Assembly: GCF_003391395.1 (NCBI RefSeq)
Contig: NZ_CP024190.1
Location: 2,790,001-2,854,000, forward strand
From: Mycobacterium marinum
Lineage (GTDB): Bacteria > Actinomycetota > Actinomycetes > Mycobacteriales > Mycobacteriaceae
Direction: 5' to 3'
DNA length: 64,000 bases
The notes below the pieces were generated by a model that searched no databases, was not told where the DNA came from, and saw only the letters and a program-made list of their open reading frames with translations. A program made the position numbers and the translations under genes. Shown piece after piece: positions 25,367-35,900 of this stretch (position 1 is its first letter; the number at the start of each line of letters is the position of its first letter).

Positions 25367-26244
25367 CGATTGAAACGTTGTCCACCCAGTCCAAGGCCCA
25401 AGTGCTGGCCGAAGCGTTGCCCTGGCTCAAGCAGTTGCACGGCAGGGTTGTCGTTATCAAGTACGGCGGCAACGCGATGACCGACGACACATTGCGGCAA
25501 GCCTTCGCTGCCGACATGGCTTTCCTGCGAAACTGCGGAATTCATCCGGTGGTGGTGCACGGTGGTGGGCCACAGATCACCGCCATGCTTGGCAAGCTCG
25601 GCATCGAGGGTGACTTCAAAGGCGGATTCCGGGTCACTACACCGGAAGTCCTCGACGTGGCGCGGATGGTGTTGTTCGGACAGGTCGGTCGCGAATTGGT
25701 CAACTTGATCAACGCGCACGGGCCCTATGCGGTGGGGGTCACCGGTGAAGACGCACAGCTGTTCACCGCAGTGCGGCGCAGTGTGAACGTCGACGGCGTC
25801 GCTACCGACATCGGCCTGGTCGGTGACGTCGACCATGTCAATGCCGCGGCGCTGATGGATCTCATCGCCGCACATAGGATTCCGGTCATTTCAACACTGG
25901 CTCCGGACGCCGAAGGCGTGGTGCACAACATCAACGCGGACACCGCCGCGGCCGCCCTCGCCGAAGCCCTTGGAGCCGAGAAACTGCTGATGCTTACCGA
26001 TGTGGAAGGCCTCTACACCAGCTGGCCCGACCGGGACTCATTGGTCAGAGAAATCGACACGGCGGCTTTGGAACAGTTATTGCCCAGGCTGGAGGCGGGC
26101 ATGATCCCCAAGGTCGAAGCATGTCTGCGGGCGGTCACCGGTGGGGTGCCCAGCGCGCACGTCATCGACGGGCGTGTTGAACATTGCGTGCTGGTCGAGC
26201 TGTTCACCAATGCGGGGACCGGCACCAAGGTGGTGTCCGCATGA
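25363..26244 (+). CDS. argB: Acetylglutamate kinase
   Basis: 293 residues. Phosphorylates N-acetylglutamate. Amino-acid-kinase fold: VVIKYGGNAM (phosphate/ATP-binding Lys), VVVHGGGPQI (substrate Gly loop), GLVGDVDHVN and NINADTAAAALAEALGAEKL (nucleotide and acetylglutamate binding). The N-terminal helix (first ~25 residues) is of the type that forms the arginine-inhibited hexamer, so feedback inhibition by arginine is likely. Overlaps argJ and argD by ATGA on both sides. Confidence 0.97.
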   Translation: MTIETLSTQSKAQVLAEALPWLKQLHGRVVVIKYGGNAMTDDTLRQAFAADMAFLRNCGIHPVVVHGGGPQITAMLGKLGIEGDFKGGFRVTTPEVLDVARMVLFGQVGRELVNLINAHGPYAVGVTGEDAQLFTAVRRSVNVDGVATDIGLVGDVDHVNAAALMDLIAAHRIPVISTLAPDAEGVVHNINADTAAAALAEALGAEKLLMLTDVEGLYTSWPDRDSLVREIDTAALEQLLPRLEAGMIPKVEACLRAVTGGVPSAHVIDGRVEHCVLVELFTNAGTGTKVVSA

Positions 26245-27431
26245 CGCATACCGAGGACACGCGGGCCCGATGGGAAGCCGTGATGATGAACAACTACGGC
26301 ACCCCGCCCGTGGCATTGGCCAGTGGCGAAGGCGCGGTAGTTACCGACGTCGACGGTAAGAACTACGTCGACCTGCTGGGCGGCATCGCGGTCAACATAC
26401 TCGGCCATCGCCACCCCGCCGTCATTGAGGCGGTGACTCAGCAGATGTCGACGTTGGGCCACACCTCCAACTTGTATGCCACCGAGCCCACCATCGCGCT
26501 CGCCGAAGAATTGATCACGCTGCTGGGAGCTGAAGCGCCGGCGCGGGTGTTCTTCTGCAACTCCGGGACCGAGGCCAACGAGGCTGCGTTCAAGCTGTCT
26601 CGGCTTACCGGTCGTACGAAACTTGTTGCTGCGCAAGAGGGTTTTCACGGCAGGACGATGGGATCGTTGGCACTCACCGGACAGCCGGCCAAGCAAGCGC
26701 CGTTCGAGCCGTTGCCCGGCTACGTTACCCACGTTCCCTATGGGGATATCGACGCGTTGGCCGCCGCCGTCGACGACGAGACTGCCGCCGTGTTCCTCGA
26801 GCCCATCATGGGGGAGAGTGGTGTCGTCGTGCCGCCGGAGGGCTACCTGCTGGCGGCTCGCGAGATCACCGCACGCCACGGCGCGCTGTTGGTGCTCGAC
26901 GAGGTGCAGACCGGAATTGGCCGCACCGGAGCTTTCTACGCGCACCAGCATGACGGCATTACTCCCGATGTTGTGACACTGGCCAAGGGGTTAGGGGGCG
27001 GATTGCCCATTGGGGCGTGTCTGGCCATTGGCCCAGCGGCGGAGTTGCTGACACCGGGGTTGCACGGCAGTACGTTCGGCGGCAACCCGGTTTGTGCCGC
27101 GGCGGCGTTGGCGGTGCTGCGGGTAGTGGCCTCCGAAGGTCTGGTGCGCCGCGCCGAAACGTTAGGCAAAACCTTCAAACAGGGCGTCGAGTCGTTGAGC
27201 CATCCGTTGATCGACCATGTGCGCGGGCGCGGATTGCTCTTGGGCATTGTGCTGGCAGGCCCGCACGCCAAGGCGGCGGAGGTGGCCGCGCGCGACGCCG
27301 GCTACCTGGTAAATGGCGCCGCGCCCAACGTTGTCCGGCTCGCGCCACCATTGGTCATTACCGAACCGCAGCTCGAAGGCTTTGTCGCCGCGCTGCCGGG
27401 AATCTTGGACACCGCGGGAGCATCAGCATGA
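26241..27431 (+). CDS. argD: Acetylornithine aminotransferase
   Basis: 396 residues from ATG 26241 overlapping the argB stop. PLP-dependent class III aminotransferase that converts N-acetylglutamate semialdehyde to N-acetylornithine. Visible: NSGTEANEAAFKL (PLP phosphate loop), GFHGRTMGSLALTG, LVLDEVQTGIGRTG (PLP Asp), and the Schiff-base Lys in TLAKGLGGGLPIGA. Length is normal. ATGA overlap with argF downstream implies translational coupling. Confidence 0.96.
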   Translation: MTHTEDTRARWEAVMMNNYGTPPVALASGEGAVVTDVDGKNYVDLLGGIAVNILGHRHPAVIEAVTQQMSTLGHTSNLYATEPTIALAEELITLLGAEAPARVFFCNSGTEANEAAFKLSRLTGRTKLVAAQEGFHGRTMGSLALTGQPAKQAPFEPLPGYVTHVPYGDIDALAAAVDDETAAVFLEPIMGESGVVVPPEGYLLAAREITARHGALLVLDEVQTGIGRTGAFYAHQHDGITPDVVTLAKGLGGGLPIGACLAIGPAAELLTPGLHGSTFGGNPVCAAAALAVLRVVASEGLVRRAETLGKTFKQGVESLSHPLIDHVRGRGLLLGIVLAGPHAKAAEVAARDAGYLVNGAAPNVVRLAPPLVITEPQLEGFVAALPGILDTAGASA

Positions 27432-28354
27432 TCCGACACTTTCTGCGTGATGACGACTTGTCGCCTGCCGAGCAGGCCGAAGTTCTGCAGCTGGCGGCCG
27501 AATTGAAGCGGGAACCGTTCAGCCGCCGTCCCCTGGACGGGCCGCGGGGAGTGGCGGTGATCTTCGACAAGAATTCCACCCGCACCCGCTTCTCCTTTGA
27601 GATGGGTATCGCCCAGTTGGGTGGGCATGCAGTGGTTGTCGACGGTCGCAGCACCCAGCTGGGCCGCGAGGAGACCCTGCCGGACACCGCAAAAGTGTTG
27701 TCTCGCTTTGTTGATGCCATTGTTTGGCGCACCTTCGGCCAGGATCGCCTGGAGGCCATGGCTTCCACCGCGACGGTGCCCGTCGTCAATGCGCTGTCCG
27801 ACGAGTTCCACCCCTGCCAGGTGCTGGCCGATTTGCAGACCATCACGGAACGTCGGGGCTCCTTGAAAGGCTTGCGGTTGTCCTACTTTGGTGACGGCGC
27901 CAACAACATGGCGCATTCACTGATGTTGGGCGGGGTCACCGCGGGCATGCATGTGACAGTTGCCGCTCCCGACGGATTTCACCCTGACCCGTCGGTCGTT
28001 GGCGCCGCGGAGCAGCGTGCCGAGACGACCGGTGCCTCGGTGCGGCTCACCGCTGACGCCCACGTGGCAGCGGCCGGCGCCGATGTCCTGGTCACCGATA
28101 CCTGGACGTCGATGGGCCAGGAAGATGACGGGCTCGACCGCGTCAAGCCCTTCCGCCCATTCCAGGTGAACGAGCAGCTGCTGGCGGCGGCTGATTCCGA
28201 AGCCGTTGTGCTGCACTGTCTTCCGGCGCATCGAGGCGACGAGATCACCGATCAGGTGATGGACGGTCCGGCCAGCGCGGTGTGGGACGAGGCGGAGAAT
28301 CGGCTGCATGCGCAGAAGGCGCTGCTGGTGTGGTTGTTGGAGCGGGGGCGATGA
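27428..28354 (+). CDS. argF: Ornithine carbamoyltransferase
   Basis: 308 residues from ATG 27428. Makes citrulline from ornithine and carbamoyl phosphate. Carbamoyl-phosphate motif STRTR within [15 protein letters not shown], ornithine-binding region [11 protein letters not shown] and catalytic Cys in LHCLPAHRG are all present. A trimer in the cytosol. It overlaps argD and argR by ATGA. Confidence 0.97.
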
Positions 28355-28851
28355 ACGGCGCCAAACAAGCACCCGAGATCAGTGTCAATCGTGCTGGTCG
28401 GCAGGCCCGAATCGTGGCGATTTTGTCCACGGAGTCGGTGAGCAGTCAAAGTGAATTGGCCGCGTTGCTAGCGGTCCAGGGGATCGAGGCGACCCAGGCT
28501 ACGTTGTCTCGTGATCTCGAAGAGCTCGGCGCGGTGAAGCTGCGCGGCGCCGATGGTGGGGTGGGTGTCTACGTGGTGCCAGAAGACGGTAGCCCGGTGC
28601 GCGGGGTGACCGGGGGCACCGGACGGCTGGCGCGGCTGCTGGGTGAGCTGCTGGTGTCCTCCGATGCCAGCGCCAACCTCGCGGTGCTGCGCACCCCGCC
28701 CGGCGGGGCGCACTACTTGGCCAGCGCAATCGATCGTGCGGCGCTACCGTACGTGGTCGGCACCATTGCCGGCGATGACACTGTGTTCGTGGCTGCTCGT
28801 GAGCCGATGACCGGGGCCGAGTTGGCAATCGCCTTGGAAAAATTGAAGTAG
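28351..28851 (+). CDS. argR: Arginine repressor ArgR
   Basis: 166 residues from ATG 28351 overlapping argF. N-terminal winged helix (about 12-75) with recognition segment [17 protein letters not shown]-terminal hexamerisation and arginine-binding domain (about 90-166) with [15 protein letters not shown], whose GDD contacts arginine. It should repress from the box at 23001-23016, and lying inside the operon it would regulate its own synthesis. A gap of 48 bases separates it from argG. Confidence 0.95.
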
Positions 28852-28899
28852 GACCTGAAATACACTGCTGCCGGTTCGGCGAAATGAAGGAGTTGGTTC

Positions 28900-30096
28900 A
28901 TGTCAGAACGCGTCATCCTGGCGTATTCCGGCGGTCTGGACACCTCGGTGGCCATCAGCTGGATAGGCAAGGAGACCGGCCGTGAGGTCGTGGCTGTTGC
29001 GATTGACCTCGGCCAGGGTGGCGAGGACATGGAGGTCGTGCGTCAGCGAGCGCTCGATTGCGGTGCCGTCGAGGCGGTCGTGGTCGATGCTCGCGACGAG
29101 TTCGCGGAGGGCTACTGCCTGCCCACCATCTTGAACAATGCCCTCTACATGGACCGCTATCCGCTGGTGTCGGCCATCAGCCGGCCGCTGATCGTCAAGC
29201 ATCTGGTGGAGGCGGCACGCGAGCACGGCGGTGGGATCGTCGCGCACGGGTGCACGGGCAAGGGCAACGACCAGGTGCGATTTGAGGTCGGGTTCGCGTC
29301 GCTGGCTCCCGACCTGGAGGTGTTGGCACCGGTTCGCGACTACGCCTGGACCCGGGAGAAGGCGATCGCATTCGCCGAAGAGAACGCGATCCCAATCAAC
29401 GTCACCAAGCGCTCGCCGTTCTCGATCGACCAAAACGTGTGGGGCCGAGCTGTCGAAACCGGCTTCCTCGAGCACCTGTGGAACGCGCCCACCAAGGACG
29501 TCTACTCCTACACCGAAGATCCGACCGTCAACTGGAACACCCCCGATGAGGTGATCGTCGGCTTCGAACGCGGCATGCCGGTGTCGATCGACGGCAACGC
29601 GGTCACGATGCTGCAGGCCATCGAGGAGCTCAACCGCCGGGCCGGGGCCCAGGGCGTCGGGCGCCTCGATGTCGTCGAGGACCGCTTGGTGGGCATCAAG
29701 AGCCGGGAGATCTACGAGGCGCCCGGGGCCATGGTGCTCATCACGGCCCACGCCGAGCTCGAGCACGTCACCCTCGAGCGTGAGCTGGCCCGATTCAAGC
29801 GGCACACCGATCAGCGCTGGGCCGAGCTGGTGTACGACGGACTGTGGTATTCGCCGTTGAAGACCGCGCTGGAGAGCTTTGTCGCCAAGACCCAGGAGCA
29901 CGTGTCTGGTGAGATCCGGCTGGTGCTGCACGGCGGTCACATCGCCGTCAACGGCCGGCGCAGCGCGGAGTCGCTCTACGACTTCAACCTGGCCACCTAC
30001 GACGAGGGCGACACCTTCGACCAGTCGGCTGCCAAGGGGTTCGTCTACGTGCACGGCTTGTCGTCCAAACTCTCCGCCCGCCGGGATCTGCAGTGA
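28900..30096 (+). CDS. argG: Argininosuccinate synthase
   Basis: 398 residues. Joins citrulline and aspartate using ATP. N-terminal PP-loop VILAYSGGLDTSVA (about 4-17), GKGNDQVRFE and the SPFSIDQNVWGRA signature are present. AAGGAG lies 9 bases before ATG. No ARG box was seen in the 48-base gap after argR, so it is either read through from argC or has a separate promoter there. Length is normal for the bacterial type I enzyme. Confidence 0.97.
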   Translation: MSERVILAYSGGLDTSVAISWIGKETGREVVAVAIDLGQGGEDMEVVRQRALDCGAVEAVVVDARDEFAEGYCLPTILNNALYMDRYPLVSAISRPLIVKHLVEAAREHGGGIVAHGCTGKGNDQVRFEVGFASLAPDLEVLAPVRDYAWTREKAIAFAEENAIPINVTKRSPFSIDQNVWGRAVETGFLEHLWNAPTKDVYSYTEDPTVNWNTPDEVIVGFERGMPVSIDGNAVTMLQAIEELNRRAGAQGVGRLDVVEDRLVGIKSREIYEAPGAMVLITAHAELEHVTLERELARFKRHTDQRWAELVYDGLWYSPLKTALESFVAKTQEHVSGEIRLVLHGGHIAVNGRRSAESLYDFNLATYDEGDTFDQSAAKGFVYVHGLSSKLSARRDLQ

Positions 30097-30108
30097 GCCG
30101 CTACTGCC

Positions 30109-30164
30109 GAGCAGACGCGAAATCGCAGATGCACCGGCGCGTTGGTGCGATTCTGTGTCTGCTC
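30109..30164. repeat. Long imperfect inverted repeat between argG and argH
   Basis: Left arm GAGCAGACGCGAAATCGCA (30109-30127) and right arm TGCGATTCTGTGTCTGCTC (30146-30164) match at 16 of 19 positions around an 18-base centre. It starts 12 bases after the argG stop. I recall similar GAGCAGACGC-type palindromes at many mycobacterial gene ends, so it may be a dispersed element or act as a terminator/attenuator or mRNA-processing stem. Confidence 0.7.
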
Positions 30165-30220
30165 GCGGAGGAAAAGCTCGCGGAGGAAAAGCTCGCGGAG
30201 GAAAAGCTCGCGGAGGAAAA
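30161..30220 (+). repeat. Four tandem copies of a 15-bp Shine-Dalgarno-bearing unit before argH
   Basis: GCTCGCGGAGGAAAA is repeated four times without change (30161-30175, 30176-30190, 30191-30205, 30206-30220), directly abutting the argH GTG at 30221. Each copy has a GGAGG; the last lies 4 bases before GTG. The right arm of the neighbouring inverted repeat overlaps the first copy by four bases. Copy number could vary by slippage. Confidence 0.95.
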
Positions 30221-31633
<1,413 letters not shown>

Positions 31634-31667
31634 GCGGATTTTGCCGCTGCGGCCCTCGATTGCGAAC

Positions 31668-31673
31668 TAAACT
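31668..31673 (+). promoter_or_regulatory. Candidate -10 element of pks10
   Basis: TAAACT, 63 bases before the pks10 ATG, embedded in CTAAACTTC, which is also found at the same relative place before pks11. No well-spaced -35 is evident here (TTGCCG at 31641 is 21 bases away). Confidence 0.35.
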
Positions 31674-31736
31674 TCGTGTCCTAGGGAATGCATTGAACGT
31701 TTCGGCGTTGATGTTCGTGTTGAAGGGGTGGGACCG

Positions 31737-32798
31737 ATGAGCGTCATCGCAGGTGTGTTTGGTGCGTTGCCCCCGCATCGCTACAGTCAGCGCGAACTCA
31801 CCGAGACGTTCGTCAACATCCCGGACTTTGAGGGCTACGAAGAACTCGTCCGGCAGCTACACGCAAACGCAAAGGTCAACAGCCGCCATTTGGTGCTTCC
31901 GCTGGAGACGTACCCCAAGCTGAATGACTTCGGCGAGGCCAATGGGATCTTCATCGAAAAAGCCGTGGACCTCGGCGTCGAAGCCTTGATGGGGGCACTC
32001 GACGAGGCCGGCCTGCAGCCCGAAGACCTCGATGTCCTCATCACCACCACGGTCACCGGTCTGGCGGTGCCATCGTTGGATGCCCGCATCGCCGGACGCG
32101 TTGGACTGCGACCGGACGTGCGACGGGTACCGCTGTTCGGGCTGGGATGTGTGGCCGGCGCCGCCGGTGTGGCCCGTCTCCACGACTATCTGCGCGGTGC
32201 TCCCAACGGCATCGCCGCCTTGATCTCCGTCGAGCTGTGTTCACTGACTTTCCCGGGATACAAGCCTTCGGCGGCCGGTCTGGTCGGCAGCGCACTGTTT
32301 GCAGACGGTGCCGCCGCGGTGGTGGCGGTCGGAGACGGACGTGCCGAAGAGGTTGGCGCCAGCGGACCCGACATCCTGGATTCGTGCAGCCACCTGTATC
32401 CCGATTCGTTGCGCACCATGGGCTACGACGTGGGCTCCGCCGGGTTCGAGCTGGTGCTGTCCAAGGACATCGCGGATGTGGTCGAGGAATATGTGGCCGA
32501 GGACGTCACCACCTTCCTGGCCGGCCACGGCCTCAGCGTCACCGATGTCGGCGCCTGGGTCACCCATCCCGGTGGCCCCAAGATCATCAACGCGATCACC
32601 GAGAGCCTCAACCTGCCTCCGGAGGCGCTGGAGCTGACCTGGCGTTCGCTCGGCGAGATCGGCAACCTTTCCTCGGCATCTGTGTTGCATGTGCTGCGGG
32701 ACACCATTGCCAAACCGCCGCCCAGCGGGAGTCCCGGCCTGATGATGGCGATGGGCCCTGGGTTCTGTTCTGAACTAGTACTGCTGCGTTGGCATTGA
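31737..32798 (+). CDS. pks10: Type III polyketide synthase (chalcone synthase-like)
   Basis: 353 residues from ATG 31737 (GTG 31728 is possible but not conserved). Homodimeric, ACP-independent ketosynthase that extends acyl-CoA starters with malonyl-CoA. Catalytic Cys138 in LFGLGCVAGAAG, His in VTHPGGPK and Asn in EIGNLSSASV form the triad. Length equals M. tuberculosis Pks10. It is a close paralogue of pks11 at the other end of the cluster. Separate promoter likely; 134 bases to pks7. Confidence 0.94.
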   Translation: MSVIAGVFGALPPHRYSQRELTETFVNIPDFEGYEELVRQLHANAKVNSRHLVLPLETYPKLNDFGEANGIFIEKAVDLGVEALMGALDEAGLQPEDLDVLITTTVTGLAVPSLDARIAGRVGLRPDVRRVPLFGLGCVAGAAGVARLHDYLRGAPNGIAALISVELCSLTFPGYKPSAAGLVGSALFADGAAAVVAVGDGRAEEVGASGPDILDSCSHLYPDSLRTMGYDVGSAGFELVLSKDIADVVEEYVAEDVTTFLAGHGLSVTDVGAWVTHPGGPKIINAITESLNLPPEALELTWRSLGEIGNLSSASVLHVLRDTIAKPPPSGSPGLMMAMGPGFCSELVLLRWH

Positions 32799-32932
32799 AC
32801 ACACGTGAATTTCTGCTCGATCGGGGATCTAGGACGGGGCTACCGGTGCTTGGCCAGGAGCCGGAAAGGAACAACGCCAGCCGCCGCGCGCCCCTCGCGC
32901 CGATTCGCTGAGTAGCTGGAAAGGCGCGTTGT

Positions 32933-35900
32933 ATGGACAGCACCCCAGACGAACTCATCACGGCACTGCGCAAGACACTCAAAGAGAACGAGCGGCTCAA
33001 GCGGGAAAACCGTGACCACCTTGCCCAAGCCACAGAGCCCGTCGCGGTGGTCGGGATGGGATGTCGTTACCCGGGTGGCATCGAGACTCCCGAGGGCTTG
33101 TGGGAGATGGTGGCCGCCGGACGTGACGTGGTGTCGGATTTCCCGACGGATCGCGGCTGGGATGGAGCGAGTCTGTTCGACCCCGATCCGGACGCGGTGG
33201 GCAAGTCATACACCCGCAGCGGTGGATTTCTGACCGACGTCGCTGGTTTTGACGCCGAATTCTTCGGGATAGCGCCCAGCGAAGTGATGGCGATGGATCC
33301 CCAGCAGCGACTGTTGCTGGAAGTGTCCTGGGAGGCGTTGGAGCGCACCGGAATCGACCCGACCACGTTGCGCGGATCGCCGACCGGTGTGTTCGTCGGG
33401 GTCTTCCACGGCTCGTATGGGGGACAGGGCCGGGTGCCCGGCGACCTCGAGAGATATGGGCTGCGCGGGTCGACGTTGAGTGTGGCGTCGGGCCGAGTGG
33501 CCTATGTGCTGGGGTTGGAGGGCCCGGCGGTGTCGGTGGATACCGCGTGTTCGTCCTCACTGGTCGCCTTGCACCTGGCGGTGCAGTCACTGCGGTCGCG
33601 AGAGTGCGATTTGGCCCTGGTGGGTGGGGTAACCGTGATGGCCACGCCGGCGATGTTCATCGAATTCAGCCGGCAACGGGCGCTATCCGCCGACGGGCGG
33701 TGCAAGGCGTACGCGGGTGCCGCCGACGGGACCGCGTTCTCCGAGGGCGCCGGGGCGCTGGTGCTGGAGCGGCTGACCGATGCACAGCGGTTGGGACATC
33801 CGGTGTTGGCCGTGGTGCGGGGTTCGGCGGTCAACCAGGATGGTGCCTCCAACGGGCTCGCGACCCCGAATGGGCCCTCACAGCAGCGAGTGATTCGCGC
33901 GGCGCTGGCCAGTGCACGGCTGGGCGTGGCCGATGTGGATGTGGTCGAAGGCCACGGCACCGGGACCACCTTGGGCGATCCCATTGAGGCCCAGGCGATT
34001 TTGGCCACCTATGGGCAGGACCGTACCGGGCCCGGCAAAGAGCCCCTGTGGCTGGGCTCGATCAAATCGAACATGGGGCATACCTCTGCCGCGGCCGGGG
34101 TAGCCGGAGTCATCAAGATGACGCTGGCGATGCAGCATGGGGTGCTGCCCCAGACGCTGCATGTGGATGTGCCGACGCCGCATGTGGACTGGTCAGCGGG
34201 GTCGGTGTCGTTGCTGACCGAGGCGCGCCCGTGGCCGGAAACCGGGCGTGCGCGTAGGGCAGGGATATCTTCGTTCGGGATCAGCGGCACCAACGCTCAC
34301 GTCATTCTCGAGCAGGCGCCGGCAGCAGAAGAGGTTGCCGCACAGCACAGAACCGATGTCACCCCGTGGATACTGGCTGCGCGGTCAGCTCCGGCGCTAG
34401 TCAACCAGGCACGGCGCCTGGCGCAGTGGGTGAGTGATCGCCCGGATCTCGATGTAGCCGATGTGGGCTGGTCGCTGGCTACCACCAGGTCGGTGTTCGA
34501 ACATCGGGCGGTGGTGGTGGGCGCCGACCGGACGCAGCTGATTCAGGGGCTCGCGGGCTTTGTCGACGGTGAGCCAGGCGCCGGTGTTGTCGTGGGTCGT
34601 GCCCAGCCAGTAGGCAAGACGGTGTTCGTGTTTCCCGGCCAGGGGTCGCAGTGGGTCGGGATGGGCGTCGATCTGCTGGACACCTCGACGGTGTTCGCCG
34701 ATCAGATGCATCGGTGCGAGAAGGCTCTTGCCGAGTACGTGTCCTGGTCGCTGCTCGATGTCGTGCGGGCGGTGCCGGGTGCTCCGGGGCTGAATCGGGT
34801 GGACGTCGTGCAGCCGGTGTTGTGGGCGATCATGGTGTCGCTCGCCGAATTATGGCGTTCCGCAGGGGTGCTTCCCGACGCGGTGATCGGCCATTCGCAA
34901 GGCGAGATTGCGGCCGCCTACGTGGCGGGGGCACTGTCCCTCGAGGATGCGGCGCGGGTGGTCGCGCGGCGCAGCCAGCTGCTGGTGCAGCTCTCCGGTG
35001 CCGGCGGGATGGTGTCGCTCGCGTGCGGACTGGAACGCGCCCGGCAGCTAGTGGCTCCTTGGAGCGACCGCTTGAGTATTGCCGCGGTAAACGGCGTTTC
35101 AGCGATCGTGGTGTCCGGCGAGGTGGATGCTCTCGATGCCCTGATCGGGCGCTGTGAGGCGGACGACATTCGGGCCCGCAGAATCGACGTCGACTACGCG
35201 TCCCATTCCGGTCAGGTGGAGGCGATCCGTGCCGAGTTGACCGAGGCACTGGACGGTATCGCGCCCCAATCGACATCGACGGCCTTCATCTCCACAGTCA
35301 CCGGCGAATTCACCGATACCGCGGGCCTGGACGCCCACTATTGGTATCGCAGCATCCGCCAGACGGTGCAGTTCGAACGGGCTATCCGTACCGCCTTCAA
35401 CAGCGGGTGCCAAGTCTTCATCGAGTCCAGCCCGCACCCGGTTTTGATCGCCGGAATCGAAGAAACCCTGGCCGGCCAGCAAGACTCCGGCGAAGCGATC
35501 GTCATTCCATCGCTGGGGCGCGACGACGGCGGGCTGCAAAGACTCTGGCTATCGGTCGCTCAAGCCCATGTCGCGGGGGTGCGGGTGGACTGGGCCTCGA
35601 CCATCGGCGCCGGCCGGCGGGTGGCCCTGCCCACCTACGGGTTCCAGCATCGCCGCTTCTGGCTGGGGCAGCTCGATGCCGGTCGCACCGACGTAGGCGG
35701 TCTGGGGCAGGCCGGGGCCGCGCATGGCCTGCTGGGCGCGGTGGTGGAGCGGCCCGATTCGGGTGGGGTGGTCTTGACTGGTCAGCTATCGGTGGCCGCG
35801 CAGCCATGGTTGGCGGGTCATGCGGTGGCCGGCACGGTGTTGTTCCCGGGGGCGGGCTTTGTCGAGTTGGCGATCCGCGCCGGCGATGAGGTCGGATGCG

